From contig OY282374.1 in assembly GCA_958295815.1 (NCBI GenBank), forward strand, positions 2,810,856 to 2,874,855: DNA of 64,000 bases. Direction: 5' to 3'. Both the position numbers and the translations under genes were made by a program. The stretch comes from Candidatus Poribacteria bacterium. Lineage in GTDB: Bacteria > Poribacteria > WGA-4E > WGA-3G. The notes under the pieces were generated by a model. That model saw only the letters and a program-made list of their open reading frames with translations. It was not told the origin of the DNA and did no database searches. How positions within the stretch are numbered: position 1 is the first letter of the stretch; each line of letters opens with the position of its first letter. Below, piece by piece: positions 51,724 to 60,821 of the stretch.

Positions 51724-51783
51724 GTTATAAGTTATAAGTTATAAGTTATAAGTTAAGAGTCGGGATTACAAATCCCTCCTACA
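51724..51783. repeat. TTATAAG heptamer tract plus TCCTACAG-tailed hairpin
   Basis: About four TTATAAG units are followed directly by GTCGGGATTACAAATCCC and TCCTACAG, a hairpin of the family that also precedes the tandem Gfo/Idh/MocA genes. Confidence 0.8.
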
Positions 51784-51791
51784 GAATGCGT

Positions 51792-52979
51792 TCAAACGAT
51801 TCCGTCTTGTCTTAATTGTTCAACCTCGTCTGGCGTCATTTTTAATACGCCTGTCAAGACATCGGTTGTGTGTTCTCCGAGGCTTGGTGCAGGTGCGTCT
51901 ACACTTCCAGGGGTCTCTGATAGTTTAATGGGGACTCCCGGCACCTCAACCTCACCCGTGATTTGATGTGCGACGCGTGTAATCATCTCCCGCGCTTGGA
52001 CTTGTGGGTGGGTGACGACCTTATCCATCGTATTGATGGGTCCACAGGGAACACCGATCTCTCCGAGTGCGTCGATCCAGTTATCGGTTGTGCGTTGGGA
52101 CATGATTTCCGAGAGAATCGGAAACAACTGACTATGATTTTCTGTCCGGTCTGCATTCGTCTGGAACCGTTCGTCCGTGATGAGTTCCTTCCGGTCCACA
52201 TGTTCGCAGAACTTTGTCCAGAGAGTATCGTTGCCAAGGGCAATAATGACGTGTCCATCTGCAGATGCAAACGCTTCAAACGGTGTAATTGCTGGGTGTC
52301 TGGCACCGAGTGGTTTCGGTGCTTCACCCGTCGCGAAATAACGGACAACTGCATTTTCTAAGACAGCAACAAGGCTATCCAACATGGCAACATCGACGAA
52401 CTGTCCTCTACCGGTTAGGTTGCGGTGGTGCAGTGCAGAAAGGATACCGATCGTTGTGAAGAGCGCAGCGGTAATGTCGCTGATAGAGGTGCCGACCCGT
52501 ACCGGCGGTCCATCGGGTTCACCGGTGATACTGATGATGCCGCCCATGCCTTGGATAATCATGTCATACGCGCCTTGCTGCGCGTAGGGACCGGTCTGTC
52601 CAAAGCCGGAACATGCGGCATAGATAAGCGACGGATGTTCGGCTTTGAGCGTGTCATAATCCAAGCCTAATTTTTCCATCGTGCCGGGTCGAAAATTCTC
52701 TACAAGAACGTCGGTTTGCTGTAACAACTGCTTGAATATCGATTGTCCGCGTTCGCTCTTAAGGTTGAGCGTTACGCTTTGTTTGCCGCGGTTCACGCTC
52801 ATGAAATAGAGGCTAAACCCATTTTTGAAGGGTCCGAAATTGCGGGACTCGTCCCCTGTCCCGGGTTGTTCGATCTTGATAACCTCTGCTCCGAGATCAC
52901 CGAGCAGCATTGTCGCATACGGACCGGCGAGTACTCGTGTCAGATCCAAGACCTTTATGCCGTTAAGGGGACTTGCCAT
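51792..52979 (-). CDS. CaiB/BaiF (class III) CoA transferase
   Basis: The 395-residue protein starts with PLNGIKVLDLTRVLAGPYATML, followed by LGAEVIKIEQPGTGD and the segment with the catalytic aspartate, GAYDMIIQGMGGIISITGEP (about residue 150), standard for class III CoA transferases. It moves CoA between carboxylic acids in the cytoplasm, probably in a degradation route. GGAG lies 9 bases before the ATG. It is 36 bases downstream of purC and may be co-transcribed. Confidence 0.93.
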   Translation of the reverse strand: MASPLNGIKVLDLTRVLAGPYATMLLGDLGAEVIKIEQPGTGDESRNFGPFKNGFSLYFMSVNRGKQSVTLNLKSERGQSIFKQLLQQTDVLVENFRPGTMEKLGLDYDTLKAEHPSLIYAACSGFGQTGPYAQQGAYDMIIQGMGGIISITGEPDGPPVRVGTSISDITAALFTTIGILSALHHRNLTGRGQFVDVAMLDSLVAVLENAVVRYFATGEAPKPLGARHPAITPFEAFASADGHVIIALGNDTLWTKFCEHVDRKELITDERFQTNADRTENHSQLFPILSEIMSQRTTDNWIDALGEIGVPCGPINTMDKVVTHPQVQAREMITRVAHQITGEVEVPGVPIKLSETPGSVDAPAPSLGEHTTDVLTGVLKMTPDEVEQLRQDGIV

Positions 52980-53015
52980 TTGTCATTTCTCCGGTTCAAT
53001 CCAGTGAATGGGGAT

Positions 53016-53909
53016 TTAGAGTTCCTCGCCAACAATGAGATGATACGCTTCGCGGTATTTCTCGCTTGTCTTGGAAATAACAGTCTCCGGTAACTCAGGC
53101 GCAGGCGGTTCTTTGTCCCAACCGATTTCGGAGAGGTAATCCCTGACAAACTGCTTATCGAAACTCTGCTGCGGTTTACCGGGTTCGTAGAGGTCTGCGG
53201 GCCAGAAGCGTGAGGAATCGGGTGTGAAGATCTCGTCAATGACAATCAGTTCTCCGTCGCGCTGTCCGAATTCAAACTTAGTATCACAGAGGATAATCCC
53301 AGCACTCTCAGCATGTTGGCTGGCGGATCTAAAGAGTTCAAAACTGGCATCGATTAACTGATCCGTCAACTCGCTGCCGACCTCATTGCGCATCTCGTCA
53401 ATGGAGATGGGTTCGTCGTGTTCACCCTGTTCTGCTTTAGTTGTCGGTGTGAACAGGAGTTCTGGAAGTCGGTCGGATTCCTGGAGTCCAGCGGGGAGTT
53501 TCTGCCCACAGATTTCGCCGGTCTTCTGATATGACGACCAGCCTGATCCGGCGAGATACCCACGCACGACGCATTCAACATCGACACGGTCGGCTTTGCG
53601 GACGAGCATGGAGCGTCCCTGTAAGAGATCTGCATCTGGCTGTAAGACGTCGGGATAATCTTCAACTTCTGTCGTAATGAGGTGATTATCGGCGACAGAT
53701 CCGGTGTAGTTGAACCAGAATTTGGATAAGCCGGTTAAGACTTTGCCTTTATCAGGAATGCCGTTCGGTAAAACGACATCGAAAGCGGAGATCCGATCAG
53801 TGGATATAATCAGGAGTTCATCTCCGAGGTCATAAAGGTCTCGTACCTTGCCGCTGTGGGCAGGCGATAAATTGGTTAATTGTGTAGAGGTAATAACGTC
53901 TTGAGACAT
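53016..53909 (-). CDS. purC: Phosphoribosylaminoimidazole-succinocarboxamide synthase
   Basis: PurC joins CAIR and aspartate in purine synthesis. The protein is 297 residues, the larger eukaryote-like form, with AHSGKVRDLYDLGDELLII, DRISAFDVVLPNGIPDKG, VECVVRGYLAGSGW and LCDTKFEFG (the metal- and substrate-binding segments). GGAG lies 9 bases before the ATG. No other pur gene is adjacent. Confidence 0.96.
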   Translation of the reverse strand: MSQDVITSTQLTNLSPAHSGKVRDLYDLGDELLIISTDRISAFDVVLPNGIPDKGKVLTGLSKFWFNYTGSVADNHLITTEVEDYPDVLQPDADLLQGRSMLVRKADRVDVECVVRGYLAGSGWSSYQKTGEICGQKLPAGLQESDRLPELLFTPTTKAEQGEHDEPISIDEMRNEVGSELTDQLIDASFELFRSASQHAESAGIILCDTKFEFGQRDGELIVIDEIFTPDSSRFWPADLYEPGKPQQSFDKQFVRDYLSEIGWDKEPPAPELPETVISKTSEKYREAYHLIVGEEL

Positions 53910-53982
53910 ATTTTATATCTCCATAGAATTAAGATTTAAGATTGGCGAAGGTTCCAAGCCTCGCCGGTAAAACAGGGTCTTA

Positions 53983-54582
53983 TTATTTAAGCAAACTCTG
54001 TAGCACAATAGCCGTCCTATTTGCTGCATCAATTTGGAGTGCCTTGTCGGTCTCCTGCCTTGCAGACTGTACCTCACCGAGGTAGTAATAACACGATGCC
54101 TTCAGGGCATAGAGATCTGCTTTGGAACGATAGTCGTGCCGATAGAGGTATGCGGTATCACCTTGCAGAGCGTTATCAATGGCACGGATAGCCGATCTGA
54201 AATCGGTGGCTTCTTTGTTCCGTAGGTAGAGCACGTTCGCGAGTCCGACCCACGCATCGGCATTTGACGCATCAAGTTGGACGGCGTTCTGGAATGCTTC
54301 TTGCGCGAGCGTCGAGTTTAGTGATAGGCTGAGATGACTCCATCCTACACCGTTGTGCGCATCGGCAAGCCCTTCATCAAAGTTGAGCGCGCGCTCAAAA
54401 CTGAGCAGTGCCTGTGCGTACTCACCCGACTGATAAGAACGCCACCCCGATTCCGTATAATTTACCGCATTTGGCGAGTCTGTCTCGGGATCGTTGGAGC
54501 AACCCATCTGCATCAGAAGGCAGAAGGCGATCACAACCACATATATTATGTGAAGCGTCGTTTTCAACGTAATAGAAGGCAT
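53983..54582 (-). CDS. TPR-containing lipoprotein
   Basis: The 199-residue product has a lipobox (LLMQMGC, cysteine about residue 28) after a hydrophobic segment, then TPR-like helices: GWRSYQSGEYAQALLSFERA, AHNGVGWSHLSLSLNSTLAQ, AWVGLANVLYLRNKEATDF and KASCYYYLGEVQSARQETDK. Such proteins scaffold envelope complexes. The ATG at 54582 gives the signal sequence at the N-terminus, unlike a start 39 bases upstream. It lies after the FtsX-type permease gene on the same strand. Confidence 0.85.
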   Translation of the reverse strand: MPSITLKTTLHIIYVVVIAFCLLMQMGCSNDPETDSPNAVNYTESGWRSYQSGEYAQALLSFERALNFDEGLADAHNGVGWSHLSLSLNSTLAQEAFQNAVQLDASNADAWVGLANVLYLRNKEATDFRSAIRAIDNALQGDTAYLYRHDYRSKADLYALKASCYYYLGEVQSARQETDKALQIDAANRTAIVLQSLLK

Positions 54583-54628
54583 AGTATGCTTCTCGGTATG
54601 AGACGGGATTTCAAACCGCATCCACGGG

Positions 54629-57600
54629 TTATTCAGATTTAAGCGTCGCCAAGAGCGGGCTTCGGAGTGCTACAGCAACCGCAATAGCATTTGCAATTAT
54701 ACCAAACCCGAAGATAAAAAGCAAAGTAATTGTAAGTGATAACCACGGAAAAGTGGGAAAATGCCCATGCGTAGCAAGCACAGCAACAAGCCCAGCGACA
54801 ATTCCGATAAGCATACCGATAGCGAGTAGGAAGGAACTTTCAAAGAACAACATTCGTGAGAGAAGTTGTCGACGGAAACCGAAGGCGCGGAGGGTTGCGA
54901 GTTCGCCTCGACGTTCAATAATGTTTCTAAACATCACGAGTGCCAATCCGAAGGTGCCGAGTAGTACACCTAAACCACCGAGGCTCTGAAAAGTGGAGAT
55001 ATAGGTATTTTCAACGGATCGATAACTTGCCAATCTTGCGGATGCGGATGTCAGGTCAAATCCATAATCTCCTAATGTCTTTTCTAAGATTTGTGCGGTC
55101 TCTTCTCGTACTTCGGGAGGCGTTTTGATAAGGAAAAACTGATACCCGCTTTGACTTGGGAAGTACTTCGTGAAATTGGACTCCGAGATAATGAGTTGGC
55201 TTTGGAAGAGGCTATTCTCAAGTGTGCGAAGCTGAAGCCTGAGTGGTTTTCCAAATTCGTCTTGGATAACAAAATCATCGTCAGGATTGTGGTGCAAAAT
55301 CCAGCGGAGCGACTTGTCATCGCCAATTCCAATAACCGTGTTAGTATGGGAACTGTTTCGTAGCAAACTTAGCCAAGGCGTGGTTACCCAAATATGGTTT
55401 ATGGCATTATCTGAGACCCCTAAAATTTGGGGTTTCTGAGGCTGGTAGAGATTCAGGCAACTGACATCTTCACCGGGAAGGACGCGAAACGGAATGACTT
55501 CTGACGCTCTGAGAAGTTCAGAATCCTTCTCGGAGAAGCCGAGTTCAAACCTGCCGTCGGGTGTATTCAGGCTGTGGTGTAAAGGGAGCGCCGACTCGGC
55601 AACAAAGGCGTACTCTGACTCTGGTGGTGCATCGTGCCGATTCGCCCCGACTGCCACGATAATACAACACGCCAAACTAACTGTTGTGACACAGGTCGTG
55701 CTCCGTTTCGGTTGGCGTGCGGCGTTTCTGAGGGCAAATCGTATCCTGCTCAGTCGTTTGGGGACGTTCTGTGAACTCAGCCATTTATTAAAGGCTAACC
55801 AACCCACAGCGAGAATGGAGAGCGTAGACATCAGAAATTTGAAGATAGGATGCTCGAACCAGGTCGCAACCGTATCACGAATCCATATTCCGAAAGGGAA
55901 ATAAACTATAACTGTCCCTATAACGATTCCGATGCAACAGAAAAGGAAAGACGAATTAACATCTTGGGGTGTCAGGTTAGGAGCGTTTTGACCACCTTTA
56001 CGGACAGACCAACGGAGAGACAAGAAGATAATAACGGCTATCACAATAAGAATAATGAATGCCGACCATCCATCGGTAAAGATTCCACGTCCTACCGCGA
56101 TACCAAGGAAGGCACCCATAACAGAGAAGGTAATTTTCGCTGACCGACGCGCTGACGCGTTAGGACTTTTGTGCTTTGGTCTCACATCGGTGTCTTCAAA
56201 ATCCGTTCCGCCGGCGAGAAGAGAAGCAGTCGCAACCCGTCCTATCTTGGCGACACTAATACGGATAGCATTCATAATGACGATCAACGTAACGACTATA
56301 CCAATAAGTAGACTCCATAAACTTGCATGAAATTCTATAAAGGGTGTACCGATGGCAGGCAACCACCATGTATGCAGCCCGAAGATCATCAGTTGTGCAT
56401 ACCCAATTGCGAGTAGACACCCTAATAGACTACCGATACCGGCGACAACGCCTCCCTCAAAAAGGAAGCCGCGGCGGATCTTGGCAAGTGGATAACCGAC
56501 TGCTTGTAGGATACCAATCTCACGGGAGCGTTGTTCAACACCAATACGAAAAAACATCTCAATGAGCCATGCGACAGCGAGGATAATAAATATACTCAAA
56601 CTGCTAAACAGCATCCCGAAATCTGTAGCACCCTTAGAGGCTTGAAGTCCTTCTGCTTGAAGGGATAGGAATTGGAATCCGATCTGTTCAGGTTGAATCT
56701 TTTTGAGGAATTCGTTTTCAAAAAGTGTGCGTGTTGCCTGAACGTCTGAAGCGTGTGTAGTCCGCATGCGAATTGTAGTTAGGTCACCGAATCGGTTTTG
56801 CCAGAGCCGTTTGCCCGCTTTCAGCGAGATAAATGCTTTTGGTGTTGGACCGTATTCATCCCAATATGTTTCGTCCTGACTACGAATGAGGGTGTAATCA
56901 ATTGGAAAAGGGGATTCCCAGTCGGACATGTCAGCGGTGTCGTGAATGCCCGGAAATTCGGGGATGATGCCTCTATCTGCAGCGATCCCCTCGATTGGCA
57001 GTATTCCCTTGACAAGAAAAAATTCCCTTTCGGTGGCGTATTCTTCGTTTGCTCCGACGCTATAGTACGTAACGGTGACTGTGTCGCCGACTTTCACACC
57101 GAGGTCATCTGCTGTCCACGTATTCAGGAAAATCTCATTCTCAGCAAGTGGCGTGGGAAACTCGCGCGTGTCGGTCGGAAGTGCTACAATCGTAGAATAC
57201 GGAACGGTTTTATTGTTCGCAGATATTGTATTTGCGAGGTAGGTGAGTGTTGGGAGTGTTGGTATGTCATTTTCAGTTGCGACCGCCAATGCGTTTTCCG
57301 ATAATATAGGCTTGAGCAGGTACTGCGAACTTTGGAGATCGAAGTGGTTGTCATAACTCTGGATATTCAAATCGAGTGCTTCAAGTGTCAAGGTGAGTTG
57401 GTCAGGTGAAATAGGGGCAGCCTCTGCTGTAAACAGGGCATTTACTTTGTCTCCCTGTCCGAGTGCTTTTTGCAAAACCGGAAGCGCGATGAAAGCATTG
57501 AAAGGGAGACTCTGGTGTGGGCGTAGATTGAACCTACCGGCGTTCTCCGTGCGGATAACGTCGCTCACAACTAAACGGATGCTCTGAATAGCCTCGGCAG

Positions 57601-58102
57601 CATCGCGCGCACCCAAAAGAAATTCAGGGTGAATATCGGCGATTTGTGGTATATTTACGAGAAGTGTATCGCCTATCTGGACATTCAACTCACTTTGGAG
57701 CGATTCGTTGATGACGATTGCGTTGAAGGGCTGATTCTCGGTTTTGTTTAGGTTCGGGACGGGATCGCCTTCCCAAAAGGTGAAGAAGTTTTCCGCTATG
57801 CCGATGATGTTAACTTTTGAGGCACGGGTCTGGATTTGTGGTGCAACGACTGTGCCATTTAGGAGAATCGCTGGGACAGTGTTCTGACGATCTAAAATAT
57901 CTGGCTGGAAAAAGTGGTCGGCGAGGAAGGCATGTTGAATTGTACCGAGACGCTCCGTTGTGAGGCTACGGAGGCTACCCCGCACAGAATCCCCGACGAC
58001 CAAGGCACCGGCGAGCACACCTGTTGCGACGGCTGTACAGAGCGCAACGGTGAGATGTATTTGCCAAAAGTATTTGAATGAATCCCAAGAAAATTTGCGC
58101 AT
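54629..58102 (-). CDS. FtsX-family ABC transporter permease, large
   Basis: The 1157-residue permease has a first membrane segment near residues 18-38, a large periplasmic part (residues about 40-500), a central group of four or more membrane segments (about 500-760), a second periplasmic part and a C-terminal FtsX-type trio (LGGLGVLLGTFGLALVMFRN, then LLIGMLIGIVAGLVAVLA-like). This resembles the MacB/LolE-type exporters with two FtsX units fused. It starts 11 bases after the stop of the ATPase gene and must work with it, perhaps extracting lipoproteins or exporting peptides. Confidence 0.9.
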   Translation of the reverse strand: MRKFSWDSFKYFWQIHLTVALCTAVATGVLAGALVVGDSVRGSLRSLTTERLGTIQHAFLADHFFQPDILDRQNTVPAILLNGTVVAPQIQTRASKVNIIGIAENFFTFWEGDPVPNLNKTENQPFNAIVINESLQSELNVQIGDTLLVNIPQIADIHPEFLLGARDAAEAIQSIRLVVSDVIRTENAGRFNLRPHQSLPFNAFIALPVLQKALGQGDKVNALFTAEAAPISPDQLTLTLEALDLNIQSYDNHFDLQSSQYLLKPILSENALAVATENDIPTLPTLTYLANTISANNKTVPYSTIVALPTDTREFPTPLAENEIFLNTWTADDLGVKVGDTVTVTYYSVGANEEYATEREFFLVKGILPIEGIAADRGIIPEFPGIHDTADMSDWESPFPIDYTLIRSQDETYWDEYGPTPKAFISLKAGKRLWQNRFGDLTTIRMRTTHASDVQATRTLFENEFLKKIQPEQIGFQFLSLQAEGLQASKGATDFGMLFSSLSIFIILAVAWLIEMFFRIGVEQRSREIGILQAVGYPLAKIRRGFLFEGGVVAGIGSLLGCLLAIGYAQLMIFGLHTWWLPAIGTPFIEFHASLWSLLIGIVVTLIVIMNAIRISVAKIGRVATASLLAGGTDFEDTDVRPKHKSPNASARRSAKITFSVMGAFLGIAVGRGIFTDGWSAFIILIVIAVIIFLSLRWSVRKGGQNAPNLTPQDVNSSFLFCCIGIVIGTVIVYFPFGIWIRDTVATWFEHPIFKFLMSTLSILAVGWLAFNKWLSSQNVPKRLSRIRFALRNAARQPKRSTTCVTTVSLACCIIVAVGANRHDAPPESEYAFVAESALPLHHSLNTPDGRFELGFSEKDSELLRASEVIPFRVLPGEDVSCLNLYQPQKPQILGVSDNAINHIWVTTPWLSLLRNSSHTNTVIGIGDDKSLRWILHHNPDDDFVIQDEFGKPLRLQLRTLENSLFQSQLIISESNFTKYFPSQSGYQFFLIKTPPEVREETAQILEKTLGDYGFDLTSASARLASYRSVENTYISTFQSLGGLGVLLGTFGLALVMFRNIIERRGELATLRAFGFRRQLLSRMLFFESSFLLAIGMLIGIVAGLVAVLATHGHFPTFPWLSLTITLLFIFGFGIIANAIAVAVALRSPLLATLKSE

Positions 58103-58113
58103 AGTTTGTTTGG

Positions 58114-58776
58114 TTAGGAATTATTGTCGATGCTGCAGATGCCGTCCGTAAGTTGTATGTGTTGCTGAAAGCGTGAGGCGAGTTCAAGATTGTGTGTGAC
58201 GACGATTAATAGATTTTGCTCTGTACGATGCAGTTCAAAGAGGAGGTCGGCAATCGTATCGGAGGTTGCGTTATCCAAGTTCCCTGTCGGTTCATCACAA
58301 AGAAGAATACTGGGTTGATTGATAAGGGCACGTGCGATGGCGACGCGTTGCCGTTCACCGCCAGAAAGTTCGCCGGGTCGATGCGATATACGGTGCGAGA
58401 GTCCGACGCGTCTAAGAATTTCCTGTGCGCGTTGCGTTGCATCGGGCTGTTGTGTGAAGGCGAAGGTGGGGACAAGTACGTTCTCAAGCACGGAGTACTG
58501 CGGGAGTAAGTGATGGTCCTGAAATACAAATCCGATGACTGAGTTTCGGTACCGTGCGAGTTCTGGTTCAGAGAGCGTAAAAGGATCTGTGTTGTTGATT
58601 TCAACGCGTCCACTATTGGGTTTCTCTAATGTTCCGATAACATGTAAAAGTGTACTTTTACCAGAACCGGAGGGACCGGTAATAGCGACAGAAGTCCCAT
58701 CCGTGAAACTCAACGAAATATTGCGTAAGACTTGAACGGATCCGTAGTCTTTGGATAGATTGGATATTTTAATCAT
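58114..58776 (-). CDS. LolD/MacB-type ABC transporter ATPase
   Basis: The 220-residue ATPase has Walker A GPSGSGKSTLLHVIG (about residues 36-50), the signature LSGGERQRVAIARALI and Walker B ILLCDEPTGNLD, the pattern of LolD and MacB ATPases. It is followed at once by the large permease gene and forms the complete exporter with it. No Shine-Dalgarno sequence is evident. Confidence 0.94.
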   Translation of the reverse strand: MIKISNLSKDYGSVQVLRNISLSFTDGTSVAITGPSGSGKSTLLHVIGTLEKPNSGRVEINNTDPFTLSEPELARYRNSVIGFVFQDHHLLPQYSVLENVLVPTFAFTQQPDATQRAQEILRRVGLSHRISHRPGELSGGERQRVAIARALINQPSILLCDEPTGNLDNATSDTIADLLFELHRTEQNLLIVVTHNLELASRFQQHIQLTDGICSIDNNS

Positions 58777-58871
58777 AGGGGTAATAGTGTGTGATTTTTC
58801 CCTAATTTTTGCTCATTCTTTCAATGGATAAGGTTTCAGACTACGCTGGACCAGGGATACACCGATAGACG

Positions 58872-59288
58872 CTATGACGGACAGGAGATCTGATCAGCAA
58901 TGAAATCGGGGATAGGAATCGCCCGTAGTTTCTCACCCGGGTTTGTTACACAGCAGACGGTTGTAACCTCTCCGCGTGCGATGTCTTTTCCTTGATGTGT
59001 AAAGTGGAATTGATAGGTGAGTGATTTCGTCCCTTTTTTGGAGACCCAGAGGCGGATGTCCACCTCATCTTCAAATCGGAGGGGACTTAAATATTCACAG
59101 GAAGCGGCGAGTCGGGGCCATCCGATTTTATCGCCGTTCCATTCGGTAGCGACACTCGTTCCCAAACTCCGCAGGAATTCGTGTTCTGCGGATTCCATGA
59201 AGACGAAGAATCGTGTAAAATGGACGATCCCCGCCATATCGGTGTCAGCGAACTCAATTTTCCGTTTGGTTTGGTACTCAGTGGACAT
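58872..59288 (-). CDS. Acyl-CoA thioesterase, YbgC/4-hydroxybenzoyl-CoA type
   Basis: The 138-residue hot-dog-fold protein has FADTDMAGIVHFTRFFVFME, with the catalytic aspartate in the position of the YbgC family (TDAxGxVYH), and a C-terminal EVTTVCCV strand. It should hydrolyse short acyl-CoA or similar thioesters as a homotetramer. A strong hairpin (59314-59355) lies upstream. The substrate is not known. Confidence 0.9.
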   Translation of the reverse strand: MSTEYQTKRKIEFADTDMAGIVHFTRFFVFMESAEHEFLRSLGTSVATEWNGDKIGWPRLAASCEYLSPLRFEDEVDIRLWVSKKGTKSLTYQFHFTHQGKDIARGEVTTVCCVTNPGEKLRAIPIPDFIADQISCPS

Positions 59289-59313
59289 TTTTTGTTATCT
59301 GATCTTATAGTAA

Positions 59314-59355
59314 GCGCGCCTGAGAAGTGAGGATGAGACCTCACGACCGGCGCGC
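59314..59355 (-). terminator. Two-level hairpin between the NTF2-like and thioesterase genes
   Basis: An inner GTGAGG-ATGAGA-CCTCAC stem is enclosed by GCGCGCC (59314-59320) and GGCGCGC (59349-59355). It lies downstream of the 59379 gene on the minus strand and probably stops its transcript. Confidence 0.6.
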
Positions 59356-59378
59356 CTATCGGTTCAGTAGCCTACCAA

Positions 59379-60788
59379 CTACATCTTCGGGAATTCAGGG
59401 ACATCCTCGTAACGGCTCCACGTCTCGGAATAGATTCGCCAGTGTCCGTCCGTTGGATCTACCATGAGATTTAGCCGCTTGGTGCCGTAATCGGAGTAAG
59501 CGGGTCGGCTGCCTTTTGCGCGAGTGCCCGTGAATTTCTGCAAGAACTGGACATCGGCGACAGCTCGGTCTCCGTTAATCTGCAAGTTGGAGATAGAGAC
59601 CTGAATTTCGGCGTATATGTTGTTGAGCTGCTGCATCTTCGTCCGAAGCTGCCCTTTTGTGAGATAGACTGAGGTCTCTCTGCCACCACGCACAGTGACA
59701 CGTGTAATTTGGGCTCTGTCGGAATAGATTCGCATATAGGTTGACAGGTCTTTCTCTTCCCAAGCTTTCTGCCACTTCCCCAAAACTTGTCGGACTTTGA
59801 GCTGCGTATCAAGCGGAGCGTTCCCATCAAAGGTGCCGCCGGATTCTTCACCTGAGACGGTATCAGCACCGGAGGCGGGTACGTCTGGTGCGAGTGCGAT
59901 GGCATCAGAACCCATCTCGCCAATTTGGTCGTTAATGATCTTCCATTTTCTTCTGAAAAACCCTTTTTTCTCAATGGTGAGTGTGCGGATGTGCGTCTCA
60001 ATGATGTCCTCACCGCTCTGTAAAGTCACACTGATGTTGTCAACGATATGACGATTTTTCTGCCGTGGCACAGGCGTGTAGGTTGCACCTACGAGGTTGA
60101 TGACATGGGTTTGCGACATAAGCTCAGTTGAGCGCCGGAAACTTGATGCCCTCTTTTTTCGGGAGGACTTATCCCATAGGTCAGTGTACATCTTCACATT
60201 TTGGGATTCCAAAGCAGTTTTCCAATTCATTACGACAGGTACTACGGGACTGTTTGGCTGTTGCATAGCTGGCTGCACAGGCTCAGGCTCTGGCAACGTG
60301 GCAACGAATTCGCCACCAACGATTTCATCCCTGATAATTTTCCAGCGTTGTTGAACGAGTCCTTGCTTTTCGATGACAAGATTTCGCAACTGCTCCTGCG
60401 ATTCACCGGGAAAATTGACAGTGACGGGAACCCCTTCAATTCGGTAGCGATTGGGGTAGCGAGGCACCCGGAAAGTTTGGGTGGCACCGCCGAGGTTAAC
60501 TTCAAAGTTCACACCGCCTGTGAGGAGTTTCACAGTATCCTGATAGCCTGCATCAGAGTGCTGTTGTGCGCTTTTTACCCAGAGCGTTTCATACCTTTTA
60601 ACACTACCAGATTCAAGAGCGTTTTTCCATTTTGCCAAAAAGGCGGTAGGGGTTTCACTGGAACTCATCAATATCACTAAGAGCACAATGAAAGCGATAA
60701 CAATGGCAGCAACGCCACCACCCCATATCAGGCTCTTAGGTATAGGTTTTTTCTTCGATTGGTTTTGTTGGTTTTTTGTGTCGTTCAC
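59379..60788 (-). CDS. Membrane-anchored protein with three NTF2-like (Cds6-type) domains
   Basis: The 469-residue protein has one transmembrane anchor (residues about 20-45), then three NTF2-like units starting with FLAKWKNALESGSVKRYETLW, VVMNWKTALESQNVKMYTDLW and VLGKWQKAWEEKDLSTYMRIY. The last one ends in WRIYSETWSRYEDVPEFP, as in Cds6-type domains found next to L,D-transpeptidases. The start is a GTG with GGAGGG upstream. A relative with one such domain is encoded just upstream, so they may form a peptidoglycan-related envelope complex. Confidence 0.78.
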   Translation of the reverse strand: MNDTKNQQNQSKKKPIPKSLIWGGGVAAIVIAFIVLLVILMSSSETPTAFLAKWKNALESGSVKRYETLWVKSAQQHSDAGYQDTVKLLTGGVNFEVNLGGATQTFRVPRYPNRYRIEGVPVTVNFPGESQEQLRNLVIEKQGLVQQRWKIIRDEIVGGEFVATLPEPEPVQPAMQQPNSPVVPVVMNWKTALESQNVKMYTDLWDKSSRKKRASSFRRSTELMSQTHVINLVGATYTPVPRQKNRHIVDNISVTLQSGEDIIETHIRTLTIEKKGFFRRKWKIINDQIGEMGSDAIALAPDVPASGADTVSGEESGGTFDGNAPLDTQLKVRQVLGKWQKAWEEKDLSTYMRIYSDRAQITRVTVRGGRETSVYLTKGQLRTKMQQLNNIYAEIQVSISNLQINGDRAVADVQFLQKFTGTRAKGSRPAYSDYGTKRLNLMVDPTDGHWRIYSETWSRYEDVPEFPKM

Positions 60789-60821
60789 AATTTACCCTCC
60801 GTGCTTAATTGAGACGTGTGC

